A stretch of 5,675 bases of DNA from NCBI GenBank assembly GCA_045587025.1, contig JAZNBK010000035.1, positions 1-5,675 of the forward strand, in the 5' to 3' direction. Origin of the DNA: UBA1740 sp045587025 (GTDB lineage: Bacteria; Bacillota; Clostridia; Oscillospirales; CAG-272). The position numbers and the translations under genes are program-made. Under the pieces are notes generated by a model, which had not been told where the DNA came from, did not search any database, and worked only from the letters and a program-made list of their open reading frames with translations. This document shows, in pieces, positions 1 to 5,539 of the stretch. Numbering within the stretch: the first letter of the stretch is position 1; every line of letters starts with the position of its first letter.

Positions 1-1
1 G

Positions 2-23
2 AAAAAAAAAAAAAAAAAAAAAA
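2..23. repeat. 22-nt poly-A homopolymer
   Basis: An uninterrupted run of 22 A on the plus strand (T on the minus strand) lies just downstream of the operon terminator. It may be a distal extension of the terminator's U-rich tail or simply a slippage-prone homopolymer. Its exact length is the kind of thing sequencing gets wrong. No gene is visible to its left in this window. Confidence 0.9.
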
Positions 24-27
24 CACG

Positions 28-48
28 AAAAAAAGCCGGCAACGCCGG
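28..48 (-). terminator. Rho-independent terminator of the six-gene operon
   Basis: Read on the minus strand, a perfect 5-bp GC-only stem CCGGC/GCCGG (plus-strand arms 36-40 and 44-48) closes a 3-nt loop. It is followed by one C and then seven T (34 down to 28), with a much longer T run a few bases further on. It starts 60 bp after the stop codon of the DHH gene, the last gene of the leftward operon. The plus-strand side lacks a T-tract after the hairpin, so it should work in one direction only. Confidence 0.85.
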
Positions 49-107
49 AACAGTTACCAGGCCGCTCCGTTTTTGTCTTAAACGAACGTTTTTAATTTAT
101 AACGCAA

Positions 108-1097
108 TTATAAGCCAAGAGCTTCCTTTACCTTTTCGAGAATAATGGACTCTGCTTCCTTTTCCGTTTTCACGTTTAAGGTACAGCCGGCTGCGCGTAT
201 ATGTCCGCCGCCGCCAAGCTTTGAGCATAGCTCGGAAACGTCTATGTTAGTCGAACGCATAGAAACCTTGAAAGCGCCGTCGTCCAATTCCTTGATAGCC
301 ACAGCCACCTCAACGCCGTCGAGAGAGCGAACGACGTCTATAACGGTTTCAAAAAATTCAAAATCAAGAGAAAGAGCTTCTCTGTCTTTTTTCGTGATAG
401 TAACGAGTGAGATTTTACCGCCGCAAAATGACTTCATCTTTGAAAGGGCAAAGCCCTCTGCCTTCAAAATTTCTTCCGATTTGCTATCAAAGAGGAGACG
501 GTTGATTTCCGAGGCGTCTGCGCCCATATTTAATAGCGAAGCGGCGACTATATGAGTGTGGGGAGTGACGTTTGAATATTTGAAGCAGCCGCTGTCGGAG
601 GAAATTGCGGCGTATAGGGAATTGATCATAAGCGATGGGAATTTTCCTATCAGCCCTTTGCTTTGCAGATGCGTAGCTATGTCAAAAATTATCTCTCCCG
701 TAGCGCAGGCGTCGTCACGAACATAGTGATCTGCAAATACCGTTCCTGCGTTATGGTGGTCTATCATAAGGTATGGAGTAGCGGCTTCCGGTATTTTCGA
801 GGGCAAGCTGCCGAGCTGTGCGGGAGAAGCGACGTCAACCGAAATGAAGTCGCAGTCGGAATAGCTCGGAAAAGCTTCGCTTTCGCAACCCATAACGAGA
901 AACTCTAATCTTTTCGGTATATTGTCGGCGCAGACGAAGCCGGCTTTTTTGTTAAGCAAAGAGAATATGTGCCAAAGGGACATTGCGCTCCCTACGGTAT
1001 CCCCGTCAGGCGAACGGTGCATAATTATAATGGGGTTCTTCGCCTTTAATATTTTTTCGCATACGTCGTCGAGCGATAGCGCTTTAAATTTATTCAT
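108..1097 (-). CDS. nrnA: DHH/DHHA1 phosphoesterase, NrnA-like (nanoRNase / pAp phosphatase)
   Basis: This is a 329-residue DHH-family phosphoesterase. Known NrnA enzymes are cytoplasmic, Mn-dependent, and degrade 2-5 nt RNAs and, in some cases, 3'-phosphoadenosine 5'-phosphate. Visible motifs, in order, are HRSPDGD (H27, D31, D33), VDVAS with metal ligand D88, the signature DHH at 113-115 after MI, SSDSG with D168 followed by FKYSNVTP, and the C-terminal DHHA1 substrate-binding motif GGGGH at 295-299 followed by RAAG. All expected metal ligands are present and the length is normal for the family. I chose the ATG at 1097 because the protein then begins just before the conserved core and overlaps rbfA by only 8 bp. 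The longer reading frame opens with TTG at 1157, deep inside rbfA. The ribosome binding site is weak (purine-rich GAGAACGAGA directly upstream), so coupling to rbfA translation is likely. It is the last gene of the operon. The exact substrate (nanoRNA, pAp or a cyclic dinucleotide product) cannot be told from sequence. Confidence 0.9.
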   Translation of the reverse strand: MNKFKALSLDDVCEKILKAKNPIIIMHRSPDGDTVGSAMSLWHIFSLLNKKAGFVCADNIPKRLEFLVMGCESEAFPSYSDCDFISVDVASPAQLGSLPSKIPEAATPYLMIDHHNAGTVFADHYVRDDACATGEIIFDIATHLQSKGLIGKFPSLMINSLYAAISSDSGCFKYSNVTPHTHIVAASLLNMGADASEINRLLFDSKSEEILKAEGFALSKMKSFCGGKISLVTITKKDREALSLDFEFFETVIDVVRSLDGVEVAVAIKELDDGAFKVSMRSTNIDVSELCSKLGGGGHIRAAGCTLNVKTEKEAESIILEKVKEALGL

Positions 1098-1482
1098 TCT
1101 CGTTCTCGCTTTCATCAGAAACGTCGTTTCGAGCAAATTTCGCTCTCTCGTCCTCAATATTTTTGAGTAGTTTGGCGATATGAGCGCCGTGCTCTAACGA
1201 ATTATCAGCGCTGAAAACGAGGTCGGGCGTTATACGCAAATTCAATGTGACGGCAAGGTGATGACGGAGCAGTCCCGTCGCTTTTTTCAGTCCCTCGAGA
1301 GCTTCCTTTTGATCTCCCATAACCGAGTATGAGATTTTTGCTATCTTGAGGTCAGGAGAGACCTCTGCGCGTGTTACCGAAACGAAATTATTTACTATTC
1401 TCGGGTCTCGCACGTCGCGTAAAGCGATTGCGAGCTCCTGCGCTACTGCGTCGTTTATTCTTCCTCTTCTGTATTTAGACAT
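1090..1482 (-). CDS. rbfA: 30S ribosome-binding factor RbfA
   Basis: This 130-residue protein matches RbfA, a single-domain KH-like factor that binds the maturing 30S subunit, assists 16S 5'-end processing and helps cold adaptation. Features seen are the N-terminal RRGRIN, the DPRI motif at 26-29, SVTRAEVSPDLKIAKI (35-50), and KKATG (66-70) with the A-x-G kink that replaces the classic KH GxxG. These are followed by LRITPDLVFSADNS (82-95) and EHGAHI. The last 20 or so residues are a charged, Glu/Asn/Ser-rich tail, probably disordered. The ATG at 1482 is preceded by AAAGGA at a spacing of 8 nt. The gene begins 15 bp after murI and its stop codon lies inside the start of the DHH gene. The rbfA-then-DHH order is the usual Firmicutes pairing, but here murI rather than infB precedes it. 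Its job ties in with the rRNA operon reading away from the far end of the operon. Confidence 0.96.
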   Translation of the reverse strand: MSKYRRGRINDAVAQELAIALRDVRDPRIVNNFVSVTRAEVSPDLKIAKISYSVMGDQKEALEGLKKATGLLRHHLAVTLNLRITPDLVFSADNSLEHGAHIAKLLKNIEDERAKFARNDVSDESENENE

Positions 1483-1497
1483 ATCTTTTTTCCTTTT

Positions 1498-2283
1498 TTA
1501 ATAATTCTGAATTTCTATCTTTTTTACACCGCCGCAAAAATCTTCTCCTAAAAATATAGATGCAACGGAGCTGAAATTTTCAGGGCTATCGCTTACGTAG
1601 TATTCCGTCTTTCCTTGACCGTCCTGCGCTAACGTTTTACTGCTCAAAAGCTTTTTTGCGGCTTCCGAGCCGCTGTTGATAAGCGTGACGGACGGGAGAA
1701 TTTTTGATATCGCCTCTGCGATAATAGGGAAGTGCGTACAGCCCAAAATCAAGGTATCTGCGCCAAAATCCTTTATCGGCAGAAGATATCTTTTCGCTAC
1801 CTCAAGCGTGACGATATCGTCAGCAGAAACAAATCCGTTTTCCACCAACGGCACGAATAAGGGGCAGGCGATTCCGAGCGTTTTTACCTCAGGGCACGCT
1901 TCTTTTAAAGCGCGCTCAAATGATGCGCTCGAGATAGTCGCAGACGTTCCGATTATCGCTATGCGTTTCGCCTTTGATTTTGAAAGCGCGCTTTCAACCG
2001 CTCCTTCGACAACTCCGATAATAGGAAAATCAAATTTTTCCTTTAAAATTTCGAGCGCGACCGAGCTGACGGTTCCACAGGCGGCAAGCACCGAGCTTAC
2101 CTTGTGGGATTGAAAAAAGCGCATTGCCTGTTCTGCGTATTGTATAATGGTTTCTCGGCTTCTCGTTCCGTAAGGAACTCGGCCGGTGTCGCCAAAATAT
2201 ATAAAATCCTCTTGCGGCATAAGGCGTCTCGCTTCGCAGAGAGCGGTAAGTCCGCCGAGACCGCTGTCAAAAATGCCCGTCAT
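1498..2283 (-). CDS. murI: Glutamate racemase
   Basis: This 261-residue cytoplasmic, cofactor-independent racemase converts L-Glu to D-Glu for peptidoglycan stem peptides. Family motifs are GIFDSGLGG (3-11, with catalytic D6 and S7), YFGDTGRVPYGTRS (29-42), the first catalytic cysteine C69 in AACGTVSS, and the second catalytic cysteine in LGCTHFP (C182, H184). The first cysteine is normally followed by Asn (CNT); here residue 70 is Gly (CGT). Both catalytic cysteines remain, so activity is expected. The rest of the fold has the usual two-domain Asp/Glu racemase pattern and length. The ATG at 2283 overlaps the ddl stop as ATGA, giving a short N-terminus that starts three residues before the FDSG motif. 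AGGT lies a few bases upstream, so translation is probably coupled to ddl. Placement directly after ddl makes a cell-wall D-amino-acid pair. Confidence 0.95.
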   Translation of the reverse strand: MTGIFDSGLGGLTALCEARRLMPQEDFIYFGDTGRVPYGTRSRETIIQYAEQAMRFFQSHKVSSVLAACGTVSSVALEILKEKFDFPIIGVVEGAVESALSKSKAKRIAIIGTSATISSASFERALKEACPEVKTLGIACPLFVPLVENGFVSADDIVTLEVAKRYLLPIKDFGADTLILGCTHFPIIAEAISKILPSVTLINSGSEAAKKLLSSKTLAQDGQGKTEYYVSDSPENFSSVASIFLGEDFCGGVKKIEIQNY

Positions 2284-3338
2284 ACTACCTGATACCCAAG
2301 AGCAGAGGAGATAAGCTCGTCAATTAAGGCGGAGAAGGATATTCCTGCTTTTTCCATAAGCTTTGGATACATACTTATCGAGGTAAATCCAGGCAGGGTG
2401 TTAATTTCATTGAAAATTATTTTCTCGTCCTTGGTTACGAAAAAGTCAACTCTTGAAAGTCCTTTACAATTAAGGGTATAAAAGATTTTCGAAGCGTACT
2501 CTCTTATCTTTTCTTCTGTGCCTGCCGAAATTCTTGCAGGCATATAATACTTTGCTATGTCGGCGTTGTATTTGGTATCGTAATCGTAGAATTGACTGCA
2601 CGGCTCGATTTCACCCGTGCCTGAAACGACGCTTCTTAGCCCGTCGAGAACGGCGACCTCAACTTCCTTGCCGTCAATGTATTCTTCAACTAACACCTTT
2701 TTGTCTACCGAGAAAGCAACGTCGAGCGCTTCTGTTAGCTTTTCTTTACATTCAACTTTTGATACGCCGACCGAGCTTCCTGAATTTGACGGCTTCACGA
2801 ACATAGGATAAGAAAGCTCGCTTTCTAAGCGCTTGATTAGCGCCTCGCCCACGTCGGCTTTTTCTACGTCAACCCATTTTGCCATAGGAATATCGGTGTT
2901 TTTAAGATATAATTTAGTTGCGGATTTATCCATACATAATGCGCTTGAAAAGCATTTGCAGCCCACGTAAGGGATATGCAAAAGGTCGAGCGTGCCTTGC
3001 AGCTTTCCGTCCTCACAGTTCTGACCGTGAAGCGCGGGAAAGATAACGTCGGGGCGGATTTGCTTCATCGTTCCGTCAAGACAAATGATAGAAGAAGCTT
3101 CTCCCTTTGGGAGTATGGCTACGTGGACGAGGTTTTTCGTATCTGAAATCCATTCGCCCGTAGCAATTTTTTCGACAGTTCCATTATAGAGATTCCATTC
3201 ACCGTCTTTCGTAATTCCGATTTTTATAATATCATATTTTTCCTTGTCTGCGTTTTTAATTACGGCAGAAGCGGAGCGGAGAGAGACCTCGTGCTCGTTG
3301 CTTTCGCCGCCAAAAAGAACTAAAAGTGAGAGCTTCAT
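2280..3338 (-). CDS. ddl: D-alanine--D-alanine ligase
   Basis: This 352-residue ATP-grasp ligase joins two D-Ala molecules, using ATP, to make the D-Ala-D-Ala end of the peptidoglycan precursor. Motifs in order are FGGESNEHEVSLRSA (9-23, with the E15 that contacts the first D-Ala), PALHGQNCEDGKLQG (101-115), SALCMDKSATK (132-142), the ATP-grasp lysine and loop FVKPSNSGSSVG (180-191), VEEYIDGKEVEVAVL (217-231), YDYDTKY (251-257), SRVDFF (D298) and the Mg-binding NEINTLPGFTS (310-320). The YDYDTKY segment is typical of true Ddl rather than VanA-type D-Ala-D-Lac ligases. One oddity is C108 where most relatives have Gly (HGxxGEDG). I chose the ATG at 3338 over the one at 3350 because GAGGTG sits 4 nt ahead of it and the protein then starts like typical Ddl. 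The gap from prmC is 17 bp, and the stop overlaps murI by 4 bp. I infer a constitutive housekeeping role. Confidence 0.96.
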   Translation of the reverse strand: MKLSLLVLFGGESNEHEVSLRSASAVIKNADKEKYDIIKIGITKDGEWNLYNGTVEKIATGEWISDTKNLVHVAILPKGEASSIICLDGTMKQIRPDVIFPALHGQNCEDGKLQGTLDLLHIPYVGCKCFSSALCMDKSATKLYLKNTDIPMAKWVDVEKADVGEALIKRLESELSYPMFVKPSNSGSSVGVSKVECKEKLTEALDVAFSVDKKVLVEEYIDGKEVEVAVLDGLRSVVSGTGEIEPCSQFYDYDTKYNADIAKYYMPARISAGTEEKIREYASKIFYTLNCKGLSRVDFFVTKDEKIIFNEINTLPGFTSISMYPKLMEKAGISFSALIDELISSALGYQVV

Positions 3339-3342
3339 AATA

Positions 3343-3348
3343 CACCTC
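3343..3348 (-). promoter_or_regulatory. Ribosome binding site deciding the ddl start
   Basis: On the minus strand GAGGTG lies 4 nt before the ATG at 3338. The alternative upstream ATG at 3350 overlaps the edge of this site and has only CCAAA in front of it. This favours the shorter product beginning MKLSLLV. Confidence 0.8.
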
Positions 3349-3355
3349 ATTTGGA

Positions 3356-4177
3356 TTATTTATCGCTTGATAATTTTTTTAGAATAGCTCCTCTGTGATT
3401 TTTTCCGTAGTCGTTTATACATTCGCAGTGAAAACTGTTTTCCTTTGCAATTTCTGTAATTGCTTCTTTTTGGTCATATCCCGTTTCAAAGAGAAAAAAT
3501 CCGTTTTCCTTTAATTCGTCCGTGTATAACGGCAGAATACGTTTGTAGAAAACCATTCCGTCAATACCGCCGTCAAGCGCTGACGTCGGCTCTTTCTTTA
3601 CCTCCTCGGAAAGCGTGGGAATAACGTCGCTTCTGATATAAGGGGGATTTGAAATGACTGCGTCGAATTTGCCGTTAAGGGCGGACGATAATACGTCGTG
3701 TGATACAAACTCTATTCTATCTGATACTCGGTTTAAGTGCGCGTTTTTCTCTGCTATTTTGAGAGCGCCGTCGGAAACGTCGCAGGCGATAGCGCGGCAG
3801 TCGCTCCTGTTCGATAAAATAGATATAGCGATGCAACCGCAACCGGTGCAAAGGTCTGCAAAATACGCGTTCTTTGGAAGATGACGTATAGCGTAATCCA
3901 CTATAATTTCGGTATCGGAGCGGGGAATAAGACAGTCCTCGGAAACGAAGTATTTTTCTCGATAAAACTCTGTTTGCCCCAAAATGTAGGCGATAGGAGT
4001 ATGCTCCAAGCGCTTTTTTATGGCGTCGTGTAATTCCTCTGAATTAAAATCGGGGTTATCCGAGAGAATTTGAGAAAACGAGAAGCCGCCGAAATGAGAC
4101 AAAAGAAGCTTCGCCTCGTATTCTGCGTCGCCTTGCGAGACGTTGGATAATTTTTCTGCGATTTCAAAAACGGTCAT
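3356..4177 (-). CDS. prmC: Peptide chain release factor N5-glutamine methyltransferase
   Basis: This 273-residue S-adenosylmethionine-dependent enzyme methylates the glutamine of the GGQ motif in release factors RF1 and RF2, raising termination efficiency in the cytoplasm. The N-terminal helical substrate-binding domain spans roughly residues 1-75 and includes PIAYILGQTEFY (61-72). The Rossmann methyltransferase domain follows, with LIPRSDTE (83-90), SAM-binding motif I DLCTGCGCIAIS (108-119), the acidic end of strand 2 at D133, and the diagnostic catalytic NPPY at 177-180. EVKKEPTSALDGGIDG (192-207) is also a PrmC hallmark. Motif I is cysteine-rich, with cysteines at 110, 113 and 115. The ATG at 4177 overlaps the stop of the DUF1385 gene as ATGA. 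Its own ribosome binding site is weak (GGAG about 13 nt away), so translational coupling is likely. The DUF1385-prmC pairing is common in Clostridia; prfA, often the next gene there, is absent here and ddl takes its place. Confidence 0.96.
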   Translation of the reverse strand: MTVFEIAEKLSNVSQGDAEYEAKLLLSHFGGFSFSQILSDNPDFNSEELHDAIKKRLEHTPIAYILGQTEFYREKYFVSEDCLIPRSDTEIIVDYAIRHLPKNAYFADLCTGCGCIAISILSNRSDCRAIACDVSDGALKIAEKNAHLNRVSDRIEFVSHDVLSSALNGKFDAVISNPPYIRSDVIPTLSEEVKKEPTSALDGGIDGMVFYKRILPLYTDELKENGFFLFETGYDQKEAITEIAKENSFHCECINDYGKNHRGAILKKLSSDK

Positions 4178-5181
4178 TCGGTTTGATTTTCTCCGTCTTT
4201 ATTTTTTTCATTCTTTATATATAGGGAACGGTCAAAGTCAGGGAAGTCCTCGGGCATCGCGCATTTCATTGCCACAATTGCAACCTCGAGCTGCTTTTCG
4301 TCCGGCTCTCTTGTCGTGAGACGCTGCATCCAGAGCCCCGGAGCTGAAAGAATTTTAGAAATGAGGTTGGGGTGCTTGCCGGCGTACATAATAAATTCGT
4401 AGCCCAAGCCAACGATAACGGGCATAAGAAGGAGCTTGATAACGCTTCTCAAAACGTCGTTAAGCGAGGTGGGTATCAAAAGAGAAATGATTATGCCGAT
4501 AAAGAGCATAACGAACAAAAAGCTTGTGCCGCAACGGGGGTGAAATCTCGTATATTTCTTTGCATTCTGAGGAGTCATTTCCTCTCCTGCCTCAAAGCAG
4601 GCGATGCACTTATGCTCCGCGCCGTGATATTCAAATGTTCTTCTGATATCGGGCATAAGAGAAACGAGGTAAATGTAGAGAACAAAAATTCCTATTTTAA
4701 TAAATCCCTCTGGAACAGCGCGCCATGTGCCAAGCTCCTCTACGCCAAACAGGTGGGCTATTCCGCTGACCGCTATGGTAGGAAGATATATGAATAAACC
4801 GAGACAGAGCGCCACTCCCAAAACGAGAGCAATAACCATAAGTATATCGAACAGCTTTATTCCAAAATGCTTTTTCAGCCATTTCTCCGCCTTCGTTTCC
4901 TGTTCCTCCTCGGAAATACCCATCATCTCGGCTGATATTGTCAAGGTCGAGTAGCTTAAAATAAGCATTTCTATAAAATTCACGATTCCGCGGAGAATAG
5001 GTATGTTGAGGAATTTGTGCTTTTTTCTGACAGATACGAATTTTCTCTCGTGTACGCCTATTTCTCCGTTTTCCAATCTGCATGCAGTGCAGCAGTTATC
5101 GGAGGATTTCATCATTATTCCTTCCAAGACCGCTTGACCGCCGACACGGTTAAGACGAGAGCAGCTTTCTTCCTTTTTCAT
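4174..5181 (-). CDS. DUF1385 family membrane protein (YqhQ-like)
   Basis: This 335-residue protein of the DUF1385/COG3872 family (B. subtilis YqhQ) has no established biochemical role; it is often labelled a predicted metal-dependent enzyme. The N-terminal signature GGQAVLEGIMM (14-24) is followed by LRGIVNFIEML (63-73). Hydrophobic segments suited to membrane spans lie at about 110-136, 160-177, 219-238 and 246-265. Between them is a conserved, probably metal-binding, block: EYHGAEHKCIACFEAGE (184-200) and TRFHPRCGTSF (211-221), with His, Cys and Glu as candidate ligands. The C-terminus is charged and likely cytoplasmic. I chose the ATG at 5181 because AGGAAAGGA sits 7 nt upstream and the family usually starts shortly before GGQAV. 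The 20 residues upstream start at TTG and show no family similarity. It is the first gene of the operon and overlaps prmC by 4 bp, its frequent neighbour in Clostridia, which hints at a link to translation. That link is inference only. Confidence 0.93.
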   Translation of the reverse strand: MKKEESCSRLNRVGGQAVLEGIMMKSSDNCCTACRLENGEIGVHERKFVSVRKKHKFLNIPILRGIVNFIEMLILSYSTLTISAEMMGISEEEQETKAEKWLKKHFGIKLFDILMVIALVLGVALCLGLFIYLPTIAVSGIAHLFGVEELGTWRAVPEGFIKIGIFVLYIYLVSLMPDIRRTFEYHGAEHKCIACFEAGEEMTPQNAKKYTRFHPRCGTSFLFVMLFIGIIISLLIPTSLNDVLRSVIKLLLMPVIVGLGYEFIMYAGKHPNLISKILSAPGLWMQRLTTREPDEKQLEVAIVAMKCAMPEDFPDFDRSLYIKNEKNKDGENQTE

Positions 5182-5188
5182 AATATAT

Positions 5189-5197
5189 TCCTTTCCT
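5189..5197 (-). promoter_or_regulatory. Ribosome binding site of the DUF1385 gene
   Basis: AGGAAAGGA on the minus strand lies 7 nt upstream of the ATG at 5181. It is the strongest Shine-Dalgarno match in this operon and supports that start over the TTG at 5241 and the ATG at 5235, which have none. Confidence 0.8.
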
Positions 5198-5260
5198 ACA
5201 ATTGTATTATATGCAAGTGTCAGCGCAGAGCGCATAAACAAAATATCAACATATTATAAT

Positions 5261-5289
5261 ATTATAACATAAAAGGAAAAGAAAATAAA
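5261..5289 (-). promoter_or_regulatory. Likely operon promoter (extended -10)
   Basis: On the minus strand TATAAT (5266-5261) is preceded by TG plus one base, forming an extended -10 element TGTTATAAT. A poor -35, TTTATT (5289-5284), is 17 bp further upstream. Transcription would start near 5254, leaving a leader of roughly 70 nt before the ATG at 5181. A second consensus TATAAT at 5211-5206 has no acceptable -35 and would put the start almost on the ribosome binding site, so it is the weaker choice. The region is very AT-rich, so chance matches are possible. Confidence 0.5.
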
Positions 5290-5350
5290 CTCTTTTGCAA
5301 AAAAACTTTTGCGTTATAGATAATTTTTTTGTCTAAAATGAATATATTTC

Positions 5351-5377
5351 AAAAAAATGCAAAAAATATCAAAAAAA
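5351..5377 (+). promoter_or_regulatory. Phased A-tracts (UP element) upstream of P1
   Basis: Three A-tracts begin at 5351, 5361 and 5371 (7, 6 and 7 A), exactly one helical turn apart, ending 3 bp before the P1 -35. Tracts in this phase are known to bend DNA and, directly upstream of -35, to act as UP elements contacting the RNA polymerase alpha C-terminal domain. The pattern is seen directly; its function here is inferred. Confidence 0.75.
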
Positions 5378-5380
5378 CTC

Positions 5381-5410
5381 TTGACTTTTGCTTGTATAAA
5401 ATGATATACT
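5381..5410 (+). promoter_or_regulatory. rRNA operon promoter P1
   Basis: The -35 is TTGACT (5381-5386) and the -10 is TATACT (5405-5410), with an 18-bp spacer. The -10 carries the TGn extension (TGATATACT). Predicted start is near G5417. It reads rightward, toward the rRNA leader, and shares the CTCTTGAC string around its -35 with P2, 124 bp downstream. Confidence 0.8.
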
Positions 5411-5474
5411 AATCAAGCACCCCAAAAAGCAGACGAGCTTTTATATGCGCGTATAGAGAGGGAAGGAAAGAGCC

Positions 5475-5500
5475 AAAAAAACTTAAAAAAGTTTAAAAAA
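5475..5500 (+). promoter_or_regulatory. Phased A-tracts (UP element) upstream of P2
   Basis: A-tracts begin at 5475, 5485 and 5495 (7, 6 and 6 A), again exactly 10 bp apart, ending 4 bp before the P2 -35. The layout repeats that upstream of P1. Confidence 0.75.
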
Positions 5501-5504
5501 TCTC

Positions 5505-5533
5505 TTGACAAACCACATTATATGATGTATAAT
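5505..5533 (+). promoter_or_regulatory. rRNA operon promoter P2
   Basis: A perfect sigma-A consensus: TTGACA (5505-5510), 17-bp spacer, TATAAT (5528-5533). Predicted start is near G5540. Together with P1 it forms the tandem arrangement usual for bacterial rRNA operons. Confidence 0.92.
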
Positions 5534-5539
5534 AGGAAA

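Noticed and set aside
68..84. Small hairpin CGTTT/AAACG between the last stop codon and the terminator
   Set aside because: Five mostly AT pairs with a 7-nt loop and no following U-tract; likely chance in AT-rich sequence.
145..908. Plus-strand open frames of 81-136 codons opposite the DHH gene
   Set aside because: They lie antisense to a gene with intact catalytic motifs, show no recognisable domains, and lack convincing ribosome binding sites.
1098..1157. N-terminal 20-residue extension of the DHH protein
   Set aside because: It would begin at TTG deep inside rbfA without a ribosome binding site and adds no family-conserved residues.
2280..3338. Van-type D-Ala-D-Lac or D-Ala-D-Ser ligase
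   Set aside because: The YDYDTKY segment and overall motifs fit ordinary Ddl, and no vanH, vanX or vanT neighbours are present.
4697..5083. A 128-codon minus-strand frame inside the DUF1385 gene
   Set aside because: It is a different frame of the same strand within a clearly conserved gene; its residues show Arg-rich shadow composition and no family motif.
5182..5241. N-terminal 20-residue extension of the DUF1385 protein
   Set aside because: The start would be TTG with no ribosome binding site, while the ATG at 5181 has AGGAAAGGA at ideal spacing.
5425..5442. AAAAGC/GCTTTT inverted repeat between P1 and P2 as a terminator or operator
   Set aside because: The stem is AT-rich and its T residues are within the stem rather than after it; it would be odd for a terminator to interrupt P1 transcripts, and no operator is known to match.
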